Assembly (NCBI RefSeq): GCF_963576545.1
Contig: NC_083651.1
Span: 8,497,886-8,561,885, forward strand
Length of the DNA stretch: 64,000 bases
Origin: Limanda limanda
Lineage: Eukaryota > Chordata > Actinopteri > Pleuronectiformes > Pleuronectidae
Reading direction: 5' to 3'
The notes under the pieces were generated by a model, which did no database searches, was not told where the DNA came from, and was given only the letters and a program-made list of their open reading frames with translations. Position numbers and translations under genes: made by a program. Below, in pieces: positions 41,868 through 58,753 of this stretch (positions are counted from its first letter, which is position 1; the number at the start of each line of letters is the position of its first letter).

Positions 41868-41960
41868 TGTGTGAGTGTGTACATGTGTTTGTGTGTGTGT
41901 GAGTGTGTACATGGGAGTGTGTGTGCATGTTTGTGTGTGTGTGTGTGTGTGAGATGGGAT
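41868..41960. repeat. (TG)n-rich interrupted microsatellite
   Basis: Interrupted TG runs with 'gtgtacatgtgtttgtg' units lie about 0.5 kb inside intron 2 from map4k4 exon 2. They account for the two long overlapping chance frames in this part. Confidence 0.8.
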
Positions 41961-42177
41961 GAACAGGCCTATCCCTATAAATGCAGCAGAGAGCCTCTCC
42001 GGCGGGAGGCCTACTGGGCAATGATGTGCACAAATGCGCAATGGAACACCGCCCACCCAAATGGCGCACAAGTCAGTCGGCGTGGTGATGGCTGTCATGC
42101 ATGGATGGGGCTGGACTGGTCAGTGCAAAGCAACGCGGCCAGAATGTGGAGGAATATTTTTACTGGGGTGTGGATGA

Positions 42178-42234
42178 GAGGAGGAGGAAGAGGAGGAGGA
42201 AGAGGAGGGAGGGAGGGAGGATGGATGGAGGAGC
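42178..42234 (+). repeat. purine tract (GGA)n/(GGGA)n
   Basis: A nearly pure purine strand is built of gaggag and ggaggga units, with at least five runs of GGG or GG near 42200-42220. It is a candidate G-quadruplex or triplex former on the plus strand, so the map4k4 transcript is C/U-rich here. Confidence 0.75.
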
Positions 42235-42311
42235 CTCCTTGGGACCAGAGTGGGTGAATAGGGGATGATGGTGGGGAAATAGAATACAAAATAACGGAGG
42301 GATGTGCATCA

Positions 42312-42563
<252 letters not shown>

Positions 42564-42800
42564 TCAGAAAACAGACAAATATGAATCACTGGATGTAATT
42601 AATTGATTCCCTGTTGTAGCCTTAATGACATAAGGGTGAGTTGGATGTGTGCACCGGCAGAGCCCGGCTCTCTGGCCTCCCATGCCAGCGGATATAAAGA
42701 CAAAGAGGAGCCACCTCCTCTTATATGATCGCTTGACGGTTCCTGTGTTAAAACCAGCGGATGTGTGAGGTAAACATGTCCGGGGGGGAGAAGCACTCAC

Positions 42801-42857
42801 CCGCAGAGAAGCGAGGTCTATGTCCACCAGAGCTTTAGCTGGAGAGTCGTTCGCCAT
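42801..42857 (-). CDS. map4k4: map4k4 coding exon 1 (start of the Ste20-type kinase MAP4K4)
   Basis: On the minus strand this exon starts at the ATG at 42857 in a good context (A at -3, G at +4) and encodes MANDSPAKALVDIDLASLR, then the donor CGG|gtgagt. The human MAP4K4 start, as I remember it, is MANDSPAKSLVDIDLSSLR; TNIK (MASDSPARSLDEIDLS) and MINK1 (MGDPAPARSLDDIDLS) differ more, so map4k4 is the best call. MAP4K4 is a cytoplasmic germinal-centre-kinase family serine/threonine kinase with an N-terminal kinase and a C-terminal CNH domain. It acts in JNK and Hippo-pathway signalling, cell migration and focal-adhesion turnover. Only the first 60 codons lie in this window; the rest is beyond the left edge. 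The nearest upstream gene is lonrf2, on the same strand. Confidence 0.95.
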
Positions 42858-43181
42858 TTTCGCTAAAAAAAAAAAAGCGGAGCTAAATCAGGGGGAATAA
42901 CGGCGTGTGTTCGATTCTCCTTCAAGCCCGCGGGGCGAGTCTCATCCTCGGGTGGGGTTAGACTTAATCCCGCCGGTGGTGAGCTCCGTCCCAGGCGTGT
43001 TTTTCCCTCTTTGTAATCCCGGTGAGAGGCTCCGCTGCTGCCGCCGCCGCCGCTGCTACATACCGAGCGACTGCCGGAGCCCCTCTCTCTCTCTATCGCT
43101 CTCTCTCTCTCCCTGTATGTGTGGCTGTCTCTCTACCTCGATTCCCCGCCCTCTCTCTCTCTCTCTCTGTCAACGCCCCTC

Positions 43182-43213
<32 letters not shown>

Positions 43214-43220
43214 ATTACAG
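42858..43220 (-). promoter_or_regulatory. map4k4: map4k4 5' leader / core promoter region with (GA)n and (GCC)n tracts
   Basis: Directly upstream of the map4k4 ATG the sequence turns GC- and CpG-rich, as expected of a vertebrate leader and promoter. It includes a GCC/GCT run near 43031-43060 and several (CT)n blocks at 43083-43215, which are (GA)n on the sense strand. No TATA box is visible. A run of 12 T followed by AG (sense strand, 42876-42863) lies just 6 bases before the ATG. It could be either a simple homopolymer or a 3' splice acceptor of an upstream non-coding exon. The transcription start cannot be placed from the sequence. Confidence 0.55.
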
Positions 43221-43534
43221 GGGCAGCTCTAGAAGCTCTGGGGCCCTGGACAGAAATCAGCTGCTTTGGCAGACATGCAGCCAACTTCCAAGTGAACGCC
43301 AATGTCCGACTGAGAGACTCCGGACTTTCTGAGGACTTTCTCACGCTCGCTCCACAGGTGTAGAGCTGCGATCCGATAAACCTCCGAATTACAGACCCCC
43401 CCGAGTCGGAAGGGGCAACCAGAACACCAGAGGAACCTCACCACCCTCGATTTCAAAATCCAAGATGGCCTCTTCTAGGATGAACAGTAGTGAAAGCAAA
43501 AGTTTTTATCGGTCATAAGCACTGTTGTCATTGT
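43221..43534. other. spacer just upstream of map4k4, possible repeat fragment
   Basis: The sequence is moderately GC-rich. The words 'gccaatgtccgactgagaga' and 'gactttctgaggactttctc' near 43291-43340 resemble pieces of a fish repeat. A related word, 'gcaaatgtcagactgacatc', occurs at 44071. No gene is recognised; part of it may still belong to the promoter of map4k4. Confidence 0.35.
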
Positions 43535-43622
43535 TTTTATGTACAGTGCACCAACCACACCATGGCAATTTCCAAAATATGCAAATATACGTGGCAATAA
43601 AAAGAATTCTGATTCTGACAGT
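43535..43622 (+). mobile_element. non-LTR retrotransposon 3' end with (ATTCTG)n tail
   Basis: It contains 'gcaatttccaaaatatgcaa', then 'cgtggcaataaaaagaattctgattctgacag' spread over 43590-43621. A terminal run of ATTCTG units is typical of fish L2/CR1-like LINE 3' ends. The fragment at 46733 ends with the same unit in the opposite orientation. No coding part is present. Confidence 0.6.
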
Positions 43623-43649
43623 AATTGGACATGGTTCTGTCCAATTACT
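43620..43649. repeat. perfect 12-bp inverted repeat (hairpin)
   Basis: AGTAATTGGACA (43620-43631), a 6-base loop, and TGTCCAATTACT (43638-43649) form a perfect hairpin. It directly abuts the (ATTCTG)n LINE tail, so it may have arisen at the insertion point. Confidence 0.85.
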
Positions 43650-43706
43650 TCTAATTCTTTGGACGTTTTAGTAAGGCGTTAGTATGAGTGAAATGCTACG
43701 TAATTA

Positions 43707-43903
43707 TAGCCTGGGTGCCAGACGAACTTAGCCCTGCCCACAACATTTTCGGTCGGGAAGTTCGGTCTGGAACAGAAGCTATTCGGACCAATCAAATCCC
43801 TGGTACCCTGGTTCGGTTTAAACACGCCCCATTATCACAGCCCAATGGAACGGTCTCAGACTCATATTCTGACTAGAATTATGAGTATGACAACGTCAGG
43901 CTA
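43707..43903. mobile_element. 197-bp MITE with 9-bp target duplication
   Basis: The left end is TAGCCTGGGTGCCAGACGAA and the right end, reversed, is TAGCCTGACGTTGTCATACT, so a 7-bp terminal inverted repeat TAGCCTG is shared. The flanks are acgtaatta (43698-43706) and acgtaagta (43904-43912), matching at 8 of 9 positions. I recognise the body as a common teleost short repeat. It has no coding capacity. A 9-bp duplication would fit a Mutator-like superfamily, but the classification is inference. Confidence 0.65.
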
Positions 43904-43912
43904 ACGTAAGTA

Positions 43913-44265
43913 TGCACTGCAACTGGAACGCCATCCATTCTGTTTATTCGGACGTGACATCATTCCGAGCTCCAAGCAAAAAGTCTGTCTCTTTCTTGAG
44001 CTGGTTTTCAGACATGCAAGGGACTCCGCACAATCCCCGGTCTTTCTCCCGTAGAGGTGTACGTGTGAATGCAAATGTCAGACTGACATCACTTCCTGCC
44101 TCTTCCTGCTGCCCCCGGCCGTTGCTGTTGGGAACGCGTCTGTGCAATCTCCTGGACTTGGGGGAGCTGTTATGTCATCAGCATCTATTCACTGCAGCTA
44201 CATATAAAGATGGCGAAAACATCTCTACAGCCCCCTAGTGGCTGGCTGTAGTAACGGTCATAATA
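43913..44265 (+). repeat. probable interspersed repeat
   Basis: It contains 'cacttcctgcctcttcctgc', 'tggacttgggggagctgtta', 'tgtcatcagcatctattcac' and 'cccctagtggctggctgtag', a string I recognise from many fish loci. It starts right after the MITE's target duplication, which suggests the MITE landed in or beside it. The limits are approximate. Confidence 0.5.
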
Positions 44266-45384
44266 CTATATATCATAGGCCACATAAATAAATCAGCATT
44301 TTCTAATGGTGAAAAATACATTTCCAAATTTATAGTTCTATCAAAATTGTCTCCTCTCCCCGTTTTCCTTGCAACTCCTTCTCCCCAAGCCTTTGTTTGT
44401 GTCCCCTCCTGTTTCTCTGTGGGACGGATCCACAGCAATTAGAGCATGCAAGATGGAAAGTGATAAATATTTCAGCAGCACTGTCACCGCTGTGCCGTTC
44501 TGTCCGTGATATCCACACAGGCTGGATTCAAACCTGCTGAAGTCACTCTCACATGGCGCTCGCCACTCATACTCACATCAGGCAACATGTGCAGATAACG
44601 TATCATGTGTTGGTCAGACCAGCTTCTGCCACACCAACTAGATGAGTTGGATAGATGGTTCGATTTTTATGTTGATACTGTTGAACGTGAGTTTACCCAT
44701 CGGGTCTTTTTTTTTACGATAAAGTTGGTTTGAAAATAGTTTAACCTCCTCCCCATTTTTTTCAAATGTATTTAAAATTATTTAAAAAGCTGATATTATT
44801 ACATAGCCTATGCAGCCTCAACTTTATCCTTGAATAGTTGCACTTCTCTAAATTCGTTAAATAACAGCCTTTTTTATATATATATCTGTGGCATATCACA
44901 CAGAAAAAGACATTTTAACATCACAGTTATTACAATATTTGAAAAGAAAGATTAAGATACAAGCCAGAAGGGTATCAAGGGACATTTGGGGCCCCAGGCA
45001 ATAGAGACCTTGGGGTCCCTTGATCAAAACAGAACCCACCCCAAACAGTAACATCCTCAAATGATTCTGTCATCATCAAAATTATAAACAAAGTGCAGAC
45101 TTTGAATAACCATCATTCTCACATTTAGACGTTCTCGTCTTCATCTAAACCTCTGAATTACTTTAGTGGCATGGGACCTCATAAGGGAGTTAGGTGATCT
45201 TAGAATTTCAGGGGGTTCTCACAAAATAGTGAAATCAACCGTTCCCTCTCACCTCGGGGTCCTAGGCAGTTTCCCTCCTATGTTGCAAAGCCACTGTGTA
45301 AGACGAACAGAAATAAAGAAACACCAAGAGAATTTTGTTGTATTTATTGCATTTAGCGTACATTGTTAGTTGGTTTGATTGTGT
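44266..45384. other. intergenic spacer, nothing recognised
   Basis: This AT-rich spacer between the two genes holds poly-T and (TA)n runs near 44700 and 44875. No exon, RNA gene or clear repeat was identified. Confidence 0.5.
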
Positions 45385-45700
45385 ATTAGTTAGCAGGATT
45401 ACACAATATCCCCTCAACTGATTACCATGACAGTTTGTGGAGGGGTGGGGAAAGGACGATAGAATAAATGTATGTGTGGATCAATATTAGGAGGCGCACA
45501 CAGGATTGTATTTTTCACTTTCTTAAACATTGTGTGTCCTTTTCCTTGATGTTTGAGAGAATAATTGATTGATTTTCATGAAAGAATCAGGATGTTTCAA
45601 GGATTGATATTTAGAAGTGTGTGCAATTTGGTGCAGATGTTATTTAAATCCAGTTTCATAAGGGGGATGTTGGCTCCTGGCAGAGTTTTGCACTCGACTG
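45385..45700 (+). repeat. interspersed repeat family D, copy 3 (decayed)
   Basis: It contains 'agcaggattacacaatatcc' and 'aggattgatatttagaagtg', then 'tgtgcaatttggtgcagatg'. These correspond to 'gaaggattacacaaaaacta' and 'aggactgatatctatgagtt' of copy 2 at 40.4 kb. Confidence 0.55.
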
Positions 45701-46732
45701 TGAGCCATATAGTCATAATTTATTGTACACTGTGAAAAGGACCAATGATTCCACAATATTCTGTGTTTATATCTATCTTCGGCTCAATACATATTTAAAA
45801 ACAAAACAAATTAAGATGAACCAGCTCTAGCAAATAAAAAAAAGCCTCTGCCCTGATGCCCTTGAGCAGGTCTGTTTTCTTATCCAGTTGCCATGACTGA
45901 GGGGGTGATACTGTGTGAAAGCAAAACAGGGTGGTGATTAAAAACCGCACAACGCTCAGCTGACTTTACCGTACAAACAGAAAAAAAGGTGCAGGCTTGG
46001 TAATGAAACAGTTCCAGAAGCAGCAAAGTTCAAGAATAATATTGTTGAAATTTAAATTGTTGGCCCTTTCATCTATTTCTCCTTGTGTGTTTGGTGCCAG
46101 GTATAAAATATCATAAAAACATAAACCACACCCCTGACAAATGTAATCCATGCTTTTAGCTGCCTACAATCTGCAGTGTTGGCCGGACTTCAGAACATAT
46201 TGTGTGTGTGTACATGAAGGTGTTGAAGCTGTTTGAAAAGATGTTGTCCTCAGAAGAACCCTTCCATCCTAATTTGCGAGGAGAAATTGCTGTGTTTGCA
46301 CCCTGTTTTGTCCGTCTTCTCCGTGTGAACCCTGCATGAACTCAGTGCCCAAAATGCTCTCAGCTGCTATTTCACTAACAAACACTGCCCCCCTATGGCA
46401 CATAGAGGTGCTACTGTGGTGTAGTGGGAATGAGCTTCGTCCACATCCGTCTCTCGGATGAGAAATAATCTAGATTTAAACCAGTTTAAGTTTAACATGT
46501 GATCCTCATGTGTCTGTGAGGAATCACAAATGTCATGTTTTTTGTTCCTTGTATATTTATCATGTACAGGGGTGTCACAACAGGGTTGGCAAAGTAGGCA
46601 ATTGCCCGGGGCCCTGAGCACAGAGGGCCCGAGAACATCTGATCATGATAGAACACAGCAACAATAATTTAGTGACAACCCCTGAATTCCTTCTGTTCAT
46701 GGGCTTTTGATCAAGTAATAACTACTTTACTT

Positions 46733-47255
46733 CAGAATCAGAATCAGAATCAGAATGTGTTTATTGCCAAGGAGGTTTACACCTACCTGGAATTTGCTCT
46801 GGTTGTTGGTGCATACAATGAACATAAAAACATTAAAACCCAATAAATACAACACACATGAGAAAAAAAAAATATATATATATATAAAATAAAAAGATAT
46901 AAAAGATAAAAGAAATTTTTAAAAAAGTAAAAATTGAAATGCAAAATTCAAAACAGGAGAGCAAAATGCAAAATAGGAGAAAGCAAATAAGCATATAATA
47001 TAATATAATATAATATAATGTAATAAGTGTTAATGTAACACATCCTTGAGGCGTGGGGGCGACAGGTCTGTAATCGTTGAGTCCAGTGATCTTTGTTTTT
47101 TTGGGGATAGGGATGATGGTGGAGGTCTTGAAGCAGGCTGGTACGTGGCATGTCTCCTGTGAGGTGTTAAAAATGGACGTGAACACCGGAGACAGCTGAT
47201 CAGCACAGTGTTTCAGGATTGATGGAGAGACAGAGTATGGCCCGGTTGCTTTGCA
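46733..47255 (-). mobile_element. rearranged L2/jockey-like non-LTR retrotransposon fragment
   Basis: Read on the minus strand, a piece of the reverse-transcriptase domain (47255-47051) is followed by an AT-rich simple stretch with (TATAA)n at about 46995-47020. Then comes a typical LINE 3' end, 'attgtatgcaccaacaacca', closing in (ATTCTG)n at 46733-46755. The rest of the RT domain, including the YxDD catalytic box, is missing. The element therefore has an internal deletion as well as 5' truncation, or two fragments lie side by side. It sits about 110 bp from the tRNA-Asp gene. Confidence 0.75.
47051..47255 (-). pseudogene. reverse transcriptase fragment (non-LTR)
   Basis: The minus-strand frame gives pieces such as [38 protein letters not shown] and [11 protein letters not shown]. 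These are the conserved opening blocks of LINE (L2/jockey-like) reverse transcriptases in fish: the 'K-x-PKK' and 'NDYRPVAL' motifs. After RPVA the similarity stops abruptly. The domain is normally over 200 residues and only about 65 are present. It is not functional. Confidence 0.8.
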
Positions 47256-47312
47256 AGGATTCTGTCTCCTGACGTCCCCCTTCTACAGGATGGAGAGAGT
47301 CGTCACTGTGGT

Positions 47313-47328
47313 GGGGGGGGGGGGGGGG
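47313..47328 (+). repeat. run of 16 G
   Basis: A homopolymer of 16 G lies 36 bp from the 3' end of the tRNA-Asp gene (downstream in tRNA orientation). Length calls for such runs are unreliable. Confidence 0.85.
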
Positions 47329-47352
47329 ACTGTCCCGTTGTCTTTCAAAGCG

Positions 47353-47356
47353 AAAA
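47353..47356 (-). terminator. RNA polymerase III terminator of tRNA-Asp
   Basis: On the minus strand a TTTT tract begins 8 bases past the discriminator base of the tRNA gene. This is the usual form of a Pol III stop signal. Confidence 0.75.
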
Positions 47357-47363
47357 GAATTTC

Positions 47364-47435
47364 CTCCCCGTCGGGGAATTGAACCCCGGTCTCCCGCGTG
47401 ACAGGCGGGGATACTATCCACTATACTAACGAGGA
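47364..47435 (-). tRNA. tRNA-Asp (anticodon GTC)
   Basis: The gene is 72 nt on the minus strand with no intron. The acceptor stem TCCTCGT pairs with ACGGGGA (two G-T wobbles), followed by discriminator G. The anticodon arm is CCGCCTGTCACGCGG, with loop CTGTCAC and anticodon GTC. The T arm is CGGGG-TTCAATT-CCCCG. The internal Pol III promoter is present: A box TAGTATAGTGG and B box GGTTCAATTCC. The sequence matches vertebrate cytosolic tRNA-Asp as I know it, apart from the D loop, which reads GGATAGTA rather than GGTGAGTA. All stems are intact, so it is very likely functional. It stands alone between map4k4 and lonrf2; no tRNA cluster is seen around it. Confidence 0.95.
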
Positions 47436-47514
47436 GTTGTGATGTTTCTTCATTTTATTTGTAAATATGAATAAAACAATTTCTAGGAGGCATTTGTATT
47501 CATTGTAGCTTTCG

Positions 47515-47700
47515 TTACCTCCACGAAGGATTTAATACTTTCACACCCTGTCCATTTGTTTGTTTGTTTGAAAGCAGAACTGCACAAACACTACTGAACA
47601 GATTTCCATGAAGAAGGAAAGAACCCACTAACTTTTGGCATGGATCCTGATAAAAGGGCAGATCCAGGAAGTATTTTTCCGCTTGGTTGTTAATTTTTTT
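47515..47700 (+). repeat. interspersed repeat family D, copy 4
   Basis: It reads 'cgttacctccacgaaggatt', 'caccctgtccatttgtttgt' and 'ctactgaacagatttccatg', then 'tcctgataaaagggcagatc'. The first half corresponds to copy 2 at 40.4 kb. Confidence 0.7.
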
Positions 47701-47725
47701 TAGTTTGTCAAAAAAATCTGGCACA

Positions 47726-48060
47726 TTAAAGATTCAGTGTGTAGAATTTAGTGAGATATAATGGTGAAGTTGTGTGTTGCAGTTGAATGCCCCTCACCCT
47801 CTCTTTCCAAACATGAAAATAATCTGCGGTGGCCTTCAGTTGTCATAAAAACTCCAAAGCTGTTTAGTTTGACCTACTGTAAAAAAAACAGCGGCCTCCG
47901 TAGAGACGACCTGCTCTAGATGTAAATATAAAGTTATTGAATATGAATGTGAAATTAAATGAAAACTATTTAAGTTCTAAAAAAAACATCTGCGTTGAAA
48001 TAAAACACAGAAAACAGTCTGGATTAAAGACACCTTTTTAAACCCAGTGGGCTCATATAA
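47726..48060 (+). repeat. probable non-autonomous DNA transposon / fish interspersed repeat
   Basis: It starts 'ttaaagattcagtgtgtaga' (47727 on) and holds 'gcggcctccgtagagacgac', a string I recognise from many teleost loci. No clear terminal repeat pair or target duplication could be confirmed, so the limits are approximate. Confidence 0.5.
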
Positions 48061-48161
48061 TTAATTTGGCAAGGCACATTATTATCTGAAGTATCTTCTT
48101 TAACCTCTATTCTTGTAAACACAGTTTTATTCTTCCTCCAACTGTAACATGAGTTTCCATA

Positions 48162-48198
48162 AAACAACAGAGACAAGACTCAATTGATTCTCTTTATT
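48162..48198 (-). promoter_or_regulatory. lonrf2: candidate lonrf2 polyadenylation signal
   Basis: On the minus strand there is AATAAA (48198-48193), followed within 35 bases by a U/GU-rich stretch (ttgtctctgttgtttt). That is the arrangement expected of a cleavage and polyadenylation site. It would give lonrf2 a 3' UTR of about 2.4 kb. Two further AATAAA words lie upstream in the transcript, near 48413 and 48433. None is proven. Confidence 0.4.
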
Positions 48199-50566
48199 TG
48201 CAATAAAAAATAGTTATAAGAGCTCCCTATACAAATATACAAGGGAAATGCAGCACATTGTGAACACTGCTCCTGTGGGGAGAGCCAGCAACTGCAGTGG
48301 GGTCACAGACTTTTGGAAGGACAGAATCATACAGAGGAACGGTGCATTTTCCCGCACGCTGGTAATGCAATTACCACAGCCTAACCGGTTTTGACTTAAT
48401 CATAATGTGATTTTATTTACTTAATCAAGACTTTATTAAATTGAATGACTTGGAGTGAAATTTGAGCCATCAACAACCTCCAGATGTTAAAAGCACATTG
48501 GAGAGGATTACTGTGAACAAATGAGTTTCCCACGAATCCCACCAGAATAAATCTTTATGTGCAAAAACGTTTTAAACGCTTTAAATCATTCATCCTTCAC
48601 ATCCTTATTTACATCTTCTTCCTGTATTGTTCAGTGGGTACGAGCTGCGATTGGCCCTTGCACAGGATACAAACATAAAACTGAAATTCCATCTGATAAA
48701 AAAACAGTTCTACAGCACCACAGGTGGCCAAAACTTCCTAATGGTACCTGCCAAACAATCGCAACATAACATTTTAGTTATCAGATCACGACTGTGGAAC
48801 ATTTGAATAGTTTTTTAGAGTTTACAGTTGAGTTTTTGAACACTTCTAAGTGCTCTGGAGCAGTAACAAATTCATGTTCGCTGTTTAACCCAAGTAAACG
48901 GGATTGAGCGAATAAAGGCAGGGAAATAAACAGCAAACAATGCCAGGTCAAAATATTTCCTTTAACACATCTGCTTTGCAAACTTTGTTAGAGCTAGGAA
49001 AATCATTCAGCATGTTTGTCAGGCCTCAAGGACACACACACTGTGTTCTGGTGAGAAAGCATCGATTCTGTAACTATTTGTTCACAGGGAAACCCCACAG
49101 GCCAACTTCACAGACAGGAAATGCATTACAGCGTGCGTCCAAATGCACCCAGACAGAGAGAGATCGAAGTAGAGAGAAAAGAGAGGTTGAAACGTTTCTT
49201 AAATAAAACATTTAAAAGGCCTCCAAGTTACATTGATATACATACAAATCACCCAACTTAAAAGTTCACCATACACGTACACATAAGGGCATTTCAGAGG
49301 GAGAATCTGAAAAAACTAAACCTATAACCAAGTTTGTATTTGAAGTCCAGAAAAATGCTACAATAGAACATTTAAGTTCCCGACCAAGTGGATCTGGATC
49401 TTCTGTGTGAGCCCAGACGTGCGTTTACTCGACTCGTGTTGAACCTTCCGCCGAGACGAGAGGAGCATGATGTTTTAGAGTTGTACTTGTTCTTTTGTTG
49501 CGAGTATCATGGGCATGATACCAATTCTGAACCCACTGATTCTCATGGTGCCCGTTACTTTGTATGAGGTACACGTCCACTGCCTGGTGGAGCAGATGTA
49601 AAGGTCCAGGTTTTATCATGAGTTTTGGCTCAGTCAGGAAGATTTCTAGAGAAGCAGCTGTTGCAATCACAGGATTGACCCCTCACGTGAACCTCACCAC
49701 CATAGACTATACAAATTTAGTAGGGAGGGAACATAAAAAAATACATCCACTTTCTACAGGCAGACCAGTACATTCTCTTGTTCGTTACCATCATGCCGAG
49801 TGTTTTTGCTTCATGTTGCAGTAGGTGAGTTTTGGTATTGATTCCATACTTGTACAAGCAGTCGCACAGCCACAGTGCAATGTGACAGGCCAGTGTCTGT
49901 TTCAGCTTGTGTGACATACTGCGGCATATGTTGGAAAAATCCCTTGAACCTGATCCTTTCTTTTTGACACTATTTGGTGCTATAATGGTTAAAAAAAAAA
50001 ATACTGCATTTATATTGAGCTTTTCTTGTCGGCCCAGCACTGAAAACGCTTTACAATGTACGGCTCACTCACTAATTCACACATTCTCACGATGACACAG
50101 CATCGGGAGCAGTTTGGGGTTCAGCGTCTTGCTCAAGGACACTTCTTTAAACTCTGGAGGAGCTGCGTATGGAACCGCTCTACCTCTCGAGTAGGTCCGC
50201 CCAGAGTGATTCATTTTTGTTCCTTCAGAACAGAGTCGGGTGAATCATCCAGGAGAGACCTAAATGGAAGTGACAGGGCTCAGCAGGACCGCTTTCACCC
50301 TGAACATAGCAAGGTGAGAGGGCACTCCTTTCAAATGTTTTGTTGCTCAATACAGCCAGTTACGTTGTTGGTTGGAGGATGAACAGATGAACAGTGGGAA
50401 GGGAATGCCATCATACGAGCATAACCGACCCTCCTTCATTCCCAACAGAAATGACTGAGTGACTTCAGTACAGTATGAATGAGTAAAAAACCAAATGACC
50501 AATGAATGACCAAATGAGTTTTTGAACTGCATAGAAGCCCAAGCATCCTGTCTGGCTGCTCAGCCA
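48199..50566 (-). other. lonrf2: probable lonrf2 3' UTR
   Basis: This is the sequence between the lonrf2 stop codon and the candidate polyadenylation signals. No other gene is recognised in it on either strand. It is AT-rich and includes an interspersed repeat (family A) at 50010-50195. The length is inferred from the position of the AATAAA signals only. Confidence 0.45.
50010..50195 (+). repeat. interspersed repeat family A, copy 4
   Basis: It contains 'attgagcttttcttgtcggc', 'gaaaacgctttacaatgtac' and 'tttggggttcagcgtcttgctcaaggacacttc' spread over 50114-50146. It ends at 'gaaccgctctacctc'. It has the same orientation as the three other copies, antisense to lonrf2. Confidence 0.7.

Positions 50567-58753
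<8,187 letters not shown>

Noticed and set aside
41499..42098. 199-codon minus-strand frame and overlapping 173-codon plus-strand frame (41736-42257)
   Set aside because: Both are carried by TG/CA and GGA repeats. Translations are His-Thr, Cys-Val and Gly-Arg runs with no domain, and they overlap on opposite strands.
47200..47421. 73-codon minus-strand frame over the tRNA
   Set aside because: It reads through the tRNA-Asp gene and the G run; it is a shadow of non-coding sequence.
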